Source of the DNA: Pseudoalteromonas espejiana DSM 9414
GTDB taxonomy: Bacteria > Pseudomonadota > Gammaproteobacteria > Enterobacterales > Alteromonadaceae
Direction of reading: 5' to 3'
DNA length: 64,000 nt
Assembly: GCF_002221525.1 (NCBI RefSeq)
Contig: NZ_CP011028.1
Location: forward strand, 1,189,001 to 1,253,000
A program made the position numbers and the translations under genes. The notes under the pieces were generated by a model. That model saw only the letters and a list, made by a program, of their open reading frames with translations. It was not told where the DNA came from and made no database searches. Shown here one piece after another: positions 34,695 to 42,026 of this stretch. The stretch's first letter is position 1, and each line of letters begins with the position of its first letter.

Positions 34695-35288
34695 ATGAGT
34701 GATTTATCTAAAACAGCATTGTTACTTATCGGTTTTCAAAACGATTATTTTTCATCTGATGGAATCTTATATGAAGTTATTGAGGAGTCTTCAAGGGTGA
34801 CGGGAGTGGTAAACAATACATTGTCTTTGCTTGAGAGGCATATTGAAGATTTTGCACTGGTTCTCAGTACACCTATCCACTTTACACAAGATTACAGTGA
34901 ACTTAAAAACCCAATAGGTATTTTAAAAGTAATAGCCGAGGTTGGGGCATTTAAAGCCGGTTCTTATGGCGCGCAAGGCATTAAAGAGCTTGAAAAATAC
35001 GCTCAGCGTATTAAACAAATACCAGGCAAACGCGGGCTAAACGCTTTTACACATACAGAGCTTGGTGCTGCGCTAACTAAAAACAACATCACTGATATTG
35101 TTTTAGCGGGCACTGTTACCTCAATTTGCATAGATTCAACGGCGCGTTCAGCAGTTGAGCTTGGCTTTAATGTAACGGTTTTAAGTGACTGTACCTCGAG
35201 TAGAACACCATTTGAGCAATCATTTTATTGCGAAGAAGTTTTTCCTCTATACGCCACAGTGTGTAGCCATCAAGAACTAATTGACTAA
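34695..35288 (+). CDS. Isochorismatase-fold protein lacking the catalytic Asp
   Basis: 197 residues. Cysteine hydrolase (isochorismatase-like) fold, with nucleophile Cys145 (AGTVTSICIDSTARSA) and the triad Lys112 (PGKRGLNAF). The first strand reads ALLLIGFQNDYF, where active members such as nicotinamidase PncA have D in IVDVQNDF; here that Asp is Gly13. Asp17 corresponds to the second, structural Asp. The triad is therefore incomplete, suggesting a non-catalytic sensor or regulator, or altered chemistry. It lies 21 bases after the REC protein and directly before the hybrid kinase, so it may sense or bind a ligand for the signalling system (inference). Confidence 0.8.
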   Translation: MSDLSKTALLLIGFQNDYFSSDGILYEVIEESSRVTGVVNNTLSLLERHIEDFALVLSTPIHFTQDYSELKNPIGILKVIAEVGAFKAGSYGAQGIKELEKYAQRIKQIPGKRGLNAFTHTELGAALTKNNITDIVLAGTVTSICIDSTARSAVELGFNVTVLSDCTSSRTPFEQSFYCEEVFPLYATVCSHQELID

Positions 35289-35298
35289 TGAGGCGTAT

Positions 35299-38106
35299 AT
35301 GGAAGAGAAAGATGAGCTACAAGTTCAAGTACATTACGCGTTAATAGAGCAGCTTTCTGCTAATACGCGCAGGCAATCTAAGTTATTAGCATTACTAGAT
35401 GAGTGCGTGTTTGAATGCGATAAAAACTTAGCATTTAGTTACGTAAATGAAGCTTGGCAAAGTAAGCTCGGTTTTACATCCCCAATGCTAATAGGTAAAA
35501 AAATAACATCGCTGCTAACTAAGCAAGATGCTTTAAAACTTAGTGCGTATACATGCTCTGTACTTGATGGTGAATCAAATACCAGTTTAGAACTTAAAAT
35601 AAATAATAGTGATGGTTTAGCTAATTGGTTTGAGCTTCGTCTAGCGTGTGATGACAATGGTGGCTTTATAGGGTCGTTACACGACATCCAAAGACATAAA
35701 GATTTTCAGTATCTTCTCACCCAGCAGCAAGAGTACGCAAAGCGTTTATCTTTAGTCGCCAGCCACACAAATAATTTAGTTATTATTACCGACCAATTTG
35801 GCAAAATTGAGTGGGTAAATAAAAGCTTTGAAACATTAACCAGTTATAGGTGCGAGGAAGTTATAGGGCTGAGTCCTGGGAAATTACTACAAGGACCGAA
35901 AACTAATTTAGCATCTCGTCAGTTAATGTCTAAAGCGGTTAAAAATGGTCAGCCTTTTCAAATAGAAACAGTTAATTACGATAAATATAACAATGAATAC
36001 TGGGTTGCAATAGATGCCACGCCAGTAAAAGATGAAAACGATAAAGTTAGGCATTTTATAGCAATTGAAACAAACATTACGCAGCGAGTTAAAGCCGAAC
36101 AAGCAATGGCAGAGATAGAATACAACTATCATTCAGTGGTCGATAATATCCCTGAGATTGTTTTAAGGTTAGATGAGCAGGGTAAACTTTTGTTTATGAA
36201 TAAAGCGTGGCAAGACTTTTTTCAGATAGATATAGCCAAAAATATAGGCCTGCCAATTGATGATTTTATAGTTACTGAAGATGCGCAGCAGGTTAGGGAT
36301 GTTTTAAACCGGTATCAAAATGGACACCGCGGTATAGAGCGATTTGATGTACGTTTTACTAAGACTACAGGTGAAGAGAACTGGGTTGAAATGACCCTTA
36401 CGCCAATAAAGTCTTATAACGACGACAGCTTAACATCAATAGCAGCAACCGTTGTTGATATTCAAGAGCGTGTAGTGGCAGAGCAAATATTACTTGATGC
36501 TAAGCACCAAGCAGAAACCTTAGCCGAATCAAAAAGTCGTTTTATGGCCAATATTAGCCATGAAATACGTACGCCGCTTAATGCGGTAATAGGGTGTGCC
36601 GACATTCTGCACGACACTGGGCTAACTACTGAGCAAAAACGTTATACACAAATGATAAAAACAAGCTCAGATGCGTTGCTTAGTATTTTAGACGATGTTT
36701 TAACTTACTCGCGTTTTGAAGCGCAAGCTATCTCTATAGATAACCAACCCTTTAGCCTCGACACCTGCCTAGAAGAAGCAATCGATATTGTTAGCGAAAG
36801 CGCCGTACAAAAAGGCCTAGAATTAATATTCGATTTTTACCCCGATGTGCCTGCACAAGTAGTGGGGGATCATGTGCGGATTAGGCAAATTGCTATAAAC
36901 CTGCTTTCTAATGCAATTAAATTTACGCAAACCGGCTCGCTTATTATAAAAGCAAAATGTATAGAATTTGATAATAATAATTTTACCCTGCAACTTAGCA
37001 TTAAAGATACTGGGATAGGCATAGCTAAAAATAAACTTGATAGCATGTTTAAGCCATTTATTCAGTCAGACAACTCAATTACCAGAGAGCACGGTGGTAG
37101 TGGTTTAGGGTTAGCTATTTGCAAGCAAATATGTGATGCAGCTGGTGGGAGTATTTCGGTAAGTTCTGAGCTCAACAAAGGCAGTGAGTTTATTGTAAAT
37201 TACCCACTTTCAATTGATACAACCGACAGTGTGCAAAGGGAAGGGTTTTCGGCTAGAAGCAAAAAGCCGCAAGTATGGATATTTAGTGGCTACTCTATTT
37301 TAAATCAAGCGATAGAGCATATGCTAACGCGTCACTCGATTGGTTTTACCGGGTTTAGCGATATTAATGCGTTACCCAAAAATATTATCACACCGGACGC
37401 TATTGTTGTTACTAATAAAGATGATTTACTGACAGCCGAACATTTTTTAAAAAGTTATGACTGCCTAAATAAGCCCTGTCTTTTGTTTATAGATTTGCTT
37501 GGTAAAACTCAAAAAGCAGCTGTCCCTAGCGATGGAATGTTAAGAGTTAATGGCCCTTTTAAACCTTCACATTTACCTCGTGCTATTTCTATATTAGACG
37601 AACAGTTGTTTCATTTAGATATAATTTTTACGAATAAAAAAGATACAGCTATCAACGGGCAAAAAAAGGTTAATCAGCCATTTAAAGGTACGTATGTTCT
37701 TGTAGTTGAAGATAATAAAAACAATCAAATTGTCGTTAAACAACTCTTAGAGCAACAAGGCTGCTCTGTAGAAATAGCAAATAACGGACAAGAAGCACTC
37801 GAAAAAGTGCAATATCAAACAGTTGACCTAATTTTTATGGATATACAAATGCCAATTTTAGATGGTATTTCTGCAACAAAAAAAATAAGGGAGTTATCTA
37901 TAGTTACGCCAATTATTGCTTTAACGGCAAATGCAATTCATGGCGATAAAGAGCGTTTTATTGAAGCAGGTATGAATGACTATTTAGCAAAACCTATTAT
38001 TGGTAATAAGCTTAACGCGTTATTAGATAAGCACCTGCCTAAATTAAGTAACTTAAAACATACAAAACTTGAGCGTATGAGCGAAATATGGACGCTTTTA
38101 AAATAA
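35299..38106 (+). CDS. Three-PAS hybrid histidine kinase
   Basis: 935 residues. The ATG at 35299 has TGAGG five bases upstream; a TTG at 35281 overlapping the preceding gene is the alternative. No membrane helix is seen, so it is cytoplasmic. PAS domains lie at about 40-135, 150-270 (NLVIITDQFGKIEWVNKSFETLTSYRCEEVIG, flavin-PAS-like wording but no definite LOV Cys motif) and 280-400. HisKA has phospho-acceptor His421 (ANISHEIRTPLNAVIG). HATPase has NLLSNAIKFTQTG, DTGIGIA and GSGLGLAICKQI. A degenerate receiver-like segment spans about 660-775, and an intact receiver has Asp848 (LIFMDIQMPILDG). It lacks an HPt domain; the nearby HPt gene at 40109 is the likely next step. Confidence 0.92.
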   Translation: MEEKDELQVQVHYALIEQLSANTRRQSKLLALLDECVFECDKNLAFSYVNEAWQSKLGFTSPMLIGKKITSLLTKQDALKLSAYTCSVLDGESNTSLELKINNSDGLANWFELRLACDDNGGFIGSLHDIQRHKDFQYLLTQQQEYAKRLSLVASHTNNLVIITDQFGKIEWVNKSFETLTSYRCEEVIGLSPGKLLQGPKTNLASRQLMSKAVKNGQPFQIETVNYDKYNNEYWVAIDATPVKDENDKVRHFIAIETNITQRVKAEQAMAEIEYNYHSVVDNIPEIVLRLDEQGKLLFMNKAWQDFFQIDIAKNIGLPIDDFIVTEDAQQVRDVLNRYQNGHRGIERFDVRFTKTTGEENWVEMTLTPIKSYNDDSLTSIAATVVDIQERVVAEQILLDAKHQAETLAESKSRFMANISHEIRTPLNAVIGCADILHDTGLTTEQKRYTQMIKTSSDALLSILDDVLTYSRFEAQAISIDNQPFSLDTCLEEAIDIVSESAVQKGLELIFDFYPDVPAQVVGDHVRIRQIAINLLSNAIKFTQTGSLIIKAKCIEFDNNNFTLQLSIKDTGIGIAKNKLDSMFKPFIQSDNSITREHGGSGLGLAICKQICDAAGGSISVSSELNKGSEFIVNYPLSIDTTDSVQREGFSARSKKPQVWIFSGYSILNQAIEHMLTRHSIGFTGFSDINALPKNIITPDAIVVTNKDDLLTAEHFLKSYDCLNKPCLLFIDLLGKTQKAAVPSDGMLRVNGPFKPSHLPRAISILDEQLFHLDIIFTNKKDTAINGQKKVNQPFKGTYVLVVEDNKNNQIVVKQLLEQQGCSVEIANNGQEALEKVQYQTVDLIFMDIQMPILDGISATKKIRELSIVTPIIALTANAIHGDKERFIEAGMNDYLAKPIIGNKLNALLDKHLPKLSNLKHTKLERMSEIWTLLK

Positions 38107-38353
38107 AGCTGCTATCACCCATTTTTAGTGCTTAGTCTTGGTTTTAGGCTCTTTAGCTATAAATTAGGTAAAGGCTTTAAAAATGACGCTTTTATCAAAA
38201 TGCTAGAGAGGGCTTATTTATTATTCTTAAAATTGTATTTCTTCTATTTAAAGGCATGTAAACGGTAAAATAATTAAAAAACGGCACAAAAACTAATTAC
38301 TTTTAACTAACAACTAAAACTCACTTAGTTGTTAGGTATGTTTTTTAAATTGA

Positions 38354-38368
38354 TTTGCATTTTGCAAA
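38354..38368. promoter_or_regulatory. LuxO-type operator, site 2
   Basis: TTTGCA-TTT-TGCAAA: perfect 6-base inverted arms with 3-base A/T centre, containing TTGCA-W3-TGCAA. It is about 129 bases upstream of the -24 box of the following sigma-54 promoter, a usual distance for an enhancer-binding protein. Confidence 0.7.
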
Positions 38369-38494
38369 CCATAATGACACTTCACATTAACTACTCTAAT
38401 AAAGTTTAAATAAAATTTTCGTTAATCATTTTAATTTAAACTTAAACCTCTGAATTTTATGCTATTAAATTTTTTAATTAAAAACTTCGTCGTT

Positions 38495-38511
38495 TTGGCA
38501 CAGCCTTCGCA
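38495..38511 (+). promoter_or_regulatory. Sigma-54 promoter of the 96-residue membrane protein gene
   Basis: TTGGCACAGCCTTCGCA matches the consensus TTGGCACRN4TTGCW at all but one position, with GG and GC exactly 12 apart. Expected start near 38522, about 68 bases before the ATG at 38590. Best of the sigma-54 promoters in the window. Confidence 0.7.
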
Positions 38512-38589
38512 ATAGTACAGGTAAGTAAAGCGTTTTCATCGCTGATATGTAATCAAATTTAGTCGCTATTAATTTTAAAGGTACTCATT

Positions 38590-38880
38590 ATGCAAACAAA
38601 CACTAAAGTAAAACAGCAACCAAAAAAGATGTCTTTTGTATTAACACCTGAATTAATGGTTCTGTCTATTATTATCGTTGCTGCAGTAATAGTAGGTACA
38701 ACAGCGTTAAGAGGCACAGTGACAATTGAGCCCGTTAATAAAGCGAATACTGAAATTTTTGCTACTAAGTACAATTCATCTACCCCAAATACCAATGACC
38801 TTGAAAGTGAATCGTTAAATTTCGCGCAAAATATCGAACAGCAAAACGCAAATCAAAACACGCAAGGTTTGAATAACTAA
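38590..38880 (+). CDS. Unrecognised small single-span membrane protein
   Basis: 96 residues. A basic N-terminus (TKVKQQPKKMSF) is followed by one transmembrane helix (about 22-42, LMVLSIIIVAAVIVGTTAL). A ~50-residue polar Asn/Gln/Ser/Thr-rich tail would lie outside the cytoplasm. ATG preceded by AAAGGT at 38577-38582. No family recognised. It is the direct target of the best sigma-54 promoter in the LuxO-like locus and has its own terminator, so it is a monocistronic, specifically regulated message. An envelope or surface role is possible but unsupported. Confidence 0.75.
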   Translation: MQTNTKVKQQPKKMSFVLTPELMVLSIIIVAAVIVGTTALRGTVTIEPVNKANTEIFATKYNSSTPNTNDLESESLNFAQNIEQQNANQNTQGLNN

Positions 38881-38910
38881 TTAATACTTCTCCTTTAGTA
38901 TTTACTTTTC

Positions 38911-38943
38911 AGCTGGCTCTAAGCAATTAGGCCAGCTTTTTTA
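38911..38943 (+). terminator. Terminator after the 96-residue protein gene
   Basis: AGCTGGC and GCCAGCT arms with a 13-base loop, then six T's. Confidence 0.8.
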
Positions 38944-39027
38944 TGCTCTCTCAAAAATAGGCTTTTGTAATTAATTCACTCTCACCTAAAAATTAGCTTT
39001 AAGCCATCAACTTGCAATTCAGTGTGA

Positions 39028-39042
39028 TTTGCAAAATGCAAA
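39028..39042. promoter_or_regulatory. LuxO-type operator, site 3
   Basis: TTTGCA-AAA-TGCAAA, perfect inverted arms. It lies about 89 bases upstream of the candidate sigma-54 -24 box for the EAL gene at 39189. Confidence 0.7.
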
Positions 39043-39128
39043 AAAGTGTAACTAATTGAGGTTAGGTTTTTTTGTTTATGTAGCCGGTTGTTTTTAAAGA
39101 CTTTATTTTTATTTGTTAGGGGGCGAAT

Positions 39129-39145
39129 ATGGTCTGCAATTTGCT
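39129..39145 (+). promoter_or_regulatory. Candidate sigma-54 promoter of the EAL gene
   Basis: ATGGTCTGCAATTTGCT: perfect -12 element (TTGCT) and correct 12-base spacing from GG, but a weak -24 (TGGTCT for TGGCAC). Transcription would start near 39156, 33 bases before the ATG. Confidence 0.5.
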
Positions 39146-39188
39146 ATTTACAAGTAGTTCTCGTGAGTCATTAATTTTGGAGTAAATT

Positions 39189-40001
39189 ATGAATGCTTTT
39201 AATACCTTAGAGTCTATAAATACGGTCAATATGGCTCGGTGGCATGAACTTGAGCAAATAATGGCTCACTCTATGAAAAACCATTACTTTAAAATGGTAT
39301 ATCAACCACTTGTGTCGTTAACCTCGGGTCAACTTATGGGCTTTGAGTCTTTAGTTCGATGTGAGTCTCCTCGCTACGGTATTGTTGGACCTGATGAATT
39401 TATTCCGCATGTAGAACAGTCAGGAATGATACTCGATTTAGGTGATTGGATATTAGAGCAAACCCTGCACGACTTTAGCAAAATGAAAAAAATAGGGATG
39501 GAGGGCATCACTATTTCTTTAAATATTTCACCGGTACAAATTATTGAAGGTGATGTGTTTTCTAAGGTAATGAAGCTGCTAAGAAAACACAATGTTGATC
39601 CGGCTTCAATAAAAGTAGAATTAACTGAAACGGCTTTGATCCATAGCCCTCATAAAATTGCTAAAACCTTCGAGCAATTTAATAAAGAAGGTGTAAAGGT
39701 TTGGCTGGATGATTTTGGGACTGGCTACGCCTCGCTTGGCTTATTGAGGCAGTTTAATATTGATGGATTGAAAATTGACCGCAGCTTTATTAATGGAATT
39801 GCAACTAATAATGAAGACTTTACTTTATGCAGTGCGATTATAGCTATGGCCCAGCGATTAGGCTTAGAAACGATAGCAGAGGGGATTGAACAGCGAGAGC
39901 AATTACAAATCCTTGAACAGTTAGGCTGCGATGTAGCGCAAGGTTATTTATTAGGTAGACCAAGTAGTTTGGAAAATAGCACAGCAACGTGGGTTAAATG
40001 A
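39189..40001 (+). CDS. Stand-alone EAL-domain c-di-GMP phosphodiesterase
   Basis: 270 residues, an EAL domain with almost nothing else. The signature is ESL in GFESLVRCES (Glu retained, Ala to Ser). The remaining catalytic set is present: NISPVQ, VELTETALI, WLDDFGTGYASLGLLRQF, LKIDRSFI and ETIAEGIEQ. It should hydrolyse c-di-GMP to pGpG. The ribosome site TTGGAGTAAATT is good. Flanked by the LuxO-type operators at 39028 and 40024, so the LuxO-like activator probably lowers c-di-GMP through it. Confidence 0.9.
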   Translation: MNAFNTLESINTVNMARWHELEQIMAHSMKNHYFKMVYQPLVSLTSGQLMGFESLVRCESPRYGIVGPDEFIPHVEQSGMILDLGDWILEQTLHDFSKMKKIGMEGITISLNISPVQIIEGDVFSKVMKLLRKHNVDPASIKVELTETALIHSPHKIAKTFEQFNKEGVKVWLDDFGTGYASLGLLRQFNIDGLKIDRSFINGIATNNEDFTLCSAIIAMAQRLGLETIAEGIEQREQLQILEQLGCDVAQGYLLGRPSSLENSTATWVK

Positions 40002-40023
40002 TCTATAAAGTGGTATGTCTTGA

Positions 40024-40038
40024 TTTGCAAAATGCGAA
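40024..40038. promoter_or_regulatory. LuxO-type operator, site 4 (HPt/activator operon)
   Basis: TTTGCA-AAA-TGCGAA: one mismatch from the perfect palindrome, 70 bases before the HPt ATG. No sigma-54 boxes follow. Instead the operator overlaps TTGCAA (40025-40030), a possible -35, with TATTCT at 40047-40052 after 16 bases. The layout suggests autorepression of the HPt/activator operon. Confidence 0.55.
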
Positions 40039-40108
40039 AAACAACTTATTCTAAAAGTATAAAACATAAAATACAGCTGTTTAGCACAATAATAAATAAA
40101 GGCCTTTT

Positions 40109-40480
40109 ATGCCAATACCAGAAGAATACATCGATAATAGTATTACCCAGTCACATGTTTTGGCTCAGCTTGAGCAAGACGTTGGCTCACTTACGCTTGT
40201 TAGGTTGGTAAACTTATTTATTAATGAACTTGAAGAAATGCTTACACGCTTAGACGCTGCTATTGAAGAGCAAAATGTAGATAAAATTAAAGAGATAATG
40301 CATGTCCTTAAAAATTCTGCAGCGCTTTATGGAGCTATGACGCTCGCGGCCCTTGCAAGTCAGCTACATGATTCACCTCCTGTAAATATCAAAGAGAATA
40401 TTAGCGCTGCACAAATAGTTCAGCATAACTTAGAAAAAACCCATGATGCGTATCAGCTTATGGCAAAAAATATTACCTAA
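40109..40480 (+). CDS. HPt-domain phosphotransfer protein (LuxU-like role)
   Basis: 123 residues, a single HPt four-helix bundle. Phospho-acceptor His65 lies in IMHVLKNSAALYGA, close to the consensus HxLKGSAxxxGA. It would take phosphate from the receiver of the hybrid kinase at 35299 and pass it to Asp58 of the LuxO-like activator, 11 bases downstream. This mirrors the luxU-luxO relay of Vibrio, although there the order is luxO-luxU. AAAGG ribosome site. SixA, an HPt phosphatase family member, is encoded at 20700. Confidence 0.85.
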   Translation: MPIPEEYIDNSITQSHVLAQLEQDVGSLTLVRLVNLFINELEEMLTRLDAAIEEQNVDKIKEIMHVLKNSAALYGAMTLAALASQLHDSPPVNIKENISAAQIVQHNLEKTHDAYQLMAKNIT

Positions 40481-40491
40481 GAGGCTGTGCT

Positions 40492-41886
40492 ATGAATCAA
40501 ACCAAACAAAAAGCGTTGGTGTATGTAGTAGAAGATAGTATTGCTAGTGGTGCACTATATGCTAGCCAATTAGAGCAAGCGGGGTATGAATGTAAACATT
40601 TTACAGACGGTTACTCTGCATTAGTTGCTATAAAAGAAGTTATGCCGGATGTAATTGTACAAGATGTATGTTTACCAGATATAAGCGGGCTTGAAGTTCT
40701 TCAGTTTGTTAAAAAGCAACCTACCCCAGCTAATGTAGTGATGATAACTTCTAACAGTTCTATTGATGTGGCCGTTGAGGCTATGCGCTTAGGTGGCTTC
40801 GATTTTTTAGAAAAGCCATTTTCAGGCCAGCGCCTAGTTAGCGCGGTAGAAAGTGCCTCTACCCAAAAAGAATCATTACCTCAAAATGTTCCTCAAGAAG
40901 AGTCTCACAGCGCATCTGGGTTTATTGGTGAATCTTTAGCGATGCAAACAGTTTTTAGGCTGTTAGATAGTGCCGCTCGAAGTAAAGCATGCGTATTTAT
41001 TACTGGCGAAAGCGGCACAGGTAAAGAGGTATGTGCACAAACGTTACATGATGCAAGCCCAAGAAATAAAGGTCCATTTATCGCGATAAACTGTGCCGCT
41101 ATTCCTGCGGACTTATTTGAGTCAGAATTTTTTGGCCATGTTAAAGGCGCTTTTAGCGGTGCATTAAGTGATAGAAAAGGTGCGGTAGAAGTTGCAAACG
41201 GAGGAACTTTATTTTTAGACGAATTATGCGAAATGGAGCTAAACCTGCAAGCTAAATTATTGCGGTTTTTGCAAACAGGTGTATTTAATCGTGTGGGCAG
41301 TAGCGAAGTTTTACACAGTAATGTAAGGCTTGTTTGTGCAACTAACCGTAGCCCTGTTGTAGAGGTTGCTGAAGGGCGATTCAGAGAAGATTTATACTAT
41401 AGACTTAATGTTATTCCTGTTAAATTACCGCCACTGAGAGAGCGTGGTAACGATATATTGCTACTTGCTCGACATGTTTTAAAACAAAAAAGTGAGAGTA
41501 ATGCAAAGCAGTTTATAGGTTTTTCACCAGAGGTAGAAAAGCTGTTTTGTAATTATGACTGGCCAGGAAATATCCGAGAGCTACAAAACGTAATTGAAAA
41601 TACAGTTGTGATTAATGAAGGCGAAGTCATCGAGCTAGATATGCTACCTAGCTCATTCGGGGTTGACTCTACCGCTTCTGTAAAAACAGCGAGTACACTA
41701 CCTGCAAACAACCCCACACAAGCAGGTGCGCTAATGGGTGTACATGACATAGAGCCATTATGGCAAATAGAAAAGCGTGCTATTGAATCTGCTATAGAAA
41801 TTTGTGACGATAACATTCCACTCGCCGCTGCTTATTTAGGTGTAAGTGCATCTACAATATATAGAAAAATAAAAGGTTGGTCTTAA
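40492..41886 (+). CDS. LuxO-like sigma-54-dependent response regulator
   Basis: 464 residues. Receiver domain 8-125 with acidic Glu14/Asp15 and phospho-acceptor Asp58 (VIVQDVCLPDISG), where the word order also resembles LuxO. AAA+ sigma-54 domain about 143-375 with Walker A GESGTGKE (172-179), sigma-54 contact loop GAFSGA (219-224; usual GAFTGA) and GGTLFLDELCEM (Walker B). Fis-type helix-turn-helix at the C-terminus (NIPLAAAYLGVSASTIYRKIKGW), which resembles LuxO's ending. Three LuxO-type operators upstream of sigma-54 promoters in the same locus, and one in front of its own operon, support a LuxO-like specificity. No Qrr gene or LuxR-type target is in the window. Confidence 0.9.
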   Translation: MNQTKQKALVYVVEDSIASGALYASQLEQAGYECKHFTDGYSALVAIKEVMPDVIVQDVCLPDISGLEVLQFVKKQPTPANVVMITSNSSIDVAVEAMRLGGFDFLEKPFSGQRLVSAVESASTQKESLPQNVPQEESHSASGFIGESLAMQTVFRLLDSAARSKACVFITGESGTGKEVCAQTLHDASPRNKGPFIAINCAAIPADLFESEFFGHVKGAFSGALSDRKGAVEVANGGTLFLDELCEMELNLQAKLLRFLQTGVFNRVGSSEVLHSNVRLVCATNRSPVVEVAEGRFREDLYYRLNVIPVKLPPLRERGNDILLLARHVLKQKSESNAKQFIGFSPEVEKLFCNYDWPGNIRELQNVIENTVVINEGEVIELDMLPSSFGVDSTASVKTASTLPANNPTQAGALMGVHDIEPLWQIEKRAIESAIEICDDNIPLAAAYLGVSASTIYRKIKGWS

Positions 41887-42026
41887 CATCCCTCCACATT
41901 AGCGGTGTAATTAAAACGACACCGTGAGCAAAAAAACGTCTTGGTTACATTTTCATGGTTGAAATAAAAAAAGATACCCTAAGCTCTATTACTACACCCC
42001 AAGTTTAATAGTAAAAGGAGATCACA

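Larger units (their letters stand above)
38107..38589. other. 483-base intergenic region between hybrid kinase and 96-residue protein
   Basis: Strongly AT-rich. It contains one LuxO-type operator (38354-38368) and one sigma-54 promoter (38495-38511). I looked for a Qrr-like sRNA (sigma-54 start followed within ~110 bases by a terminator) and found none: transcription from 38522 would run straight into the 38590 gene. No clear terminator follows the kinase gene and no small coding frame stands out. Confidence 0.6.

Noticed and set aside
35281-35298. TTG start of the hybrid kinase
   Set aside because: The ATG at 35299 has a TGAGG site five bases upstream; the TTG has none.
38400-38589. Qrr-like small RNA
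   Set aside because: A sigma-54 start is present but no terminator occurs before the downstream coding gene.
40020-40211. Frame overlapping the HPt start
   Set aside because: Overlaps the operator and the HPt gene in another frame; no ribosome site or conserved features.
41905-41930. CGGTGT...ACACCG inverted repeat after the LuxO-like gene
   Set aside because: Weak six-base stem without a T run; not enough to call a terminator.
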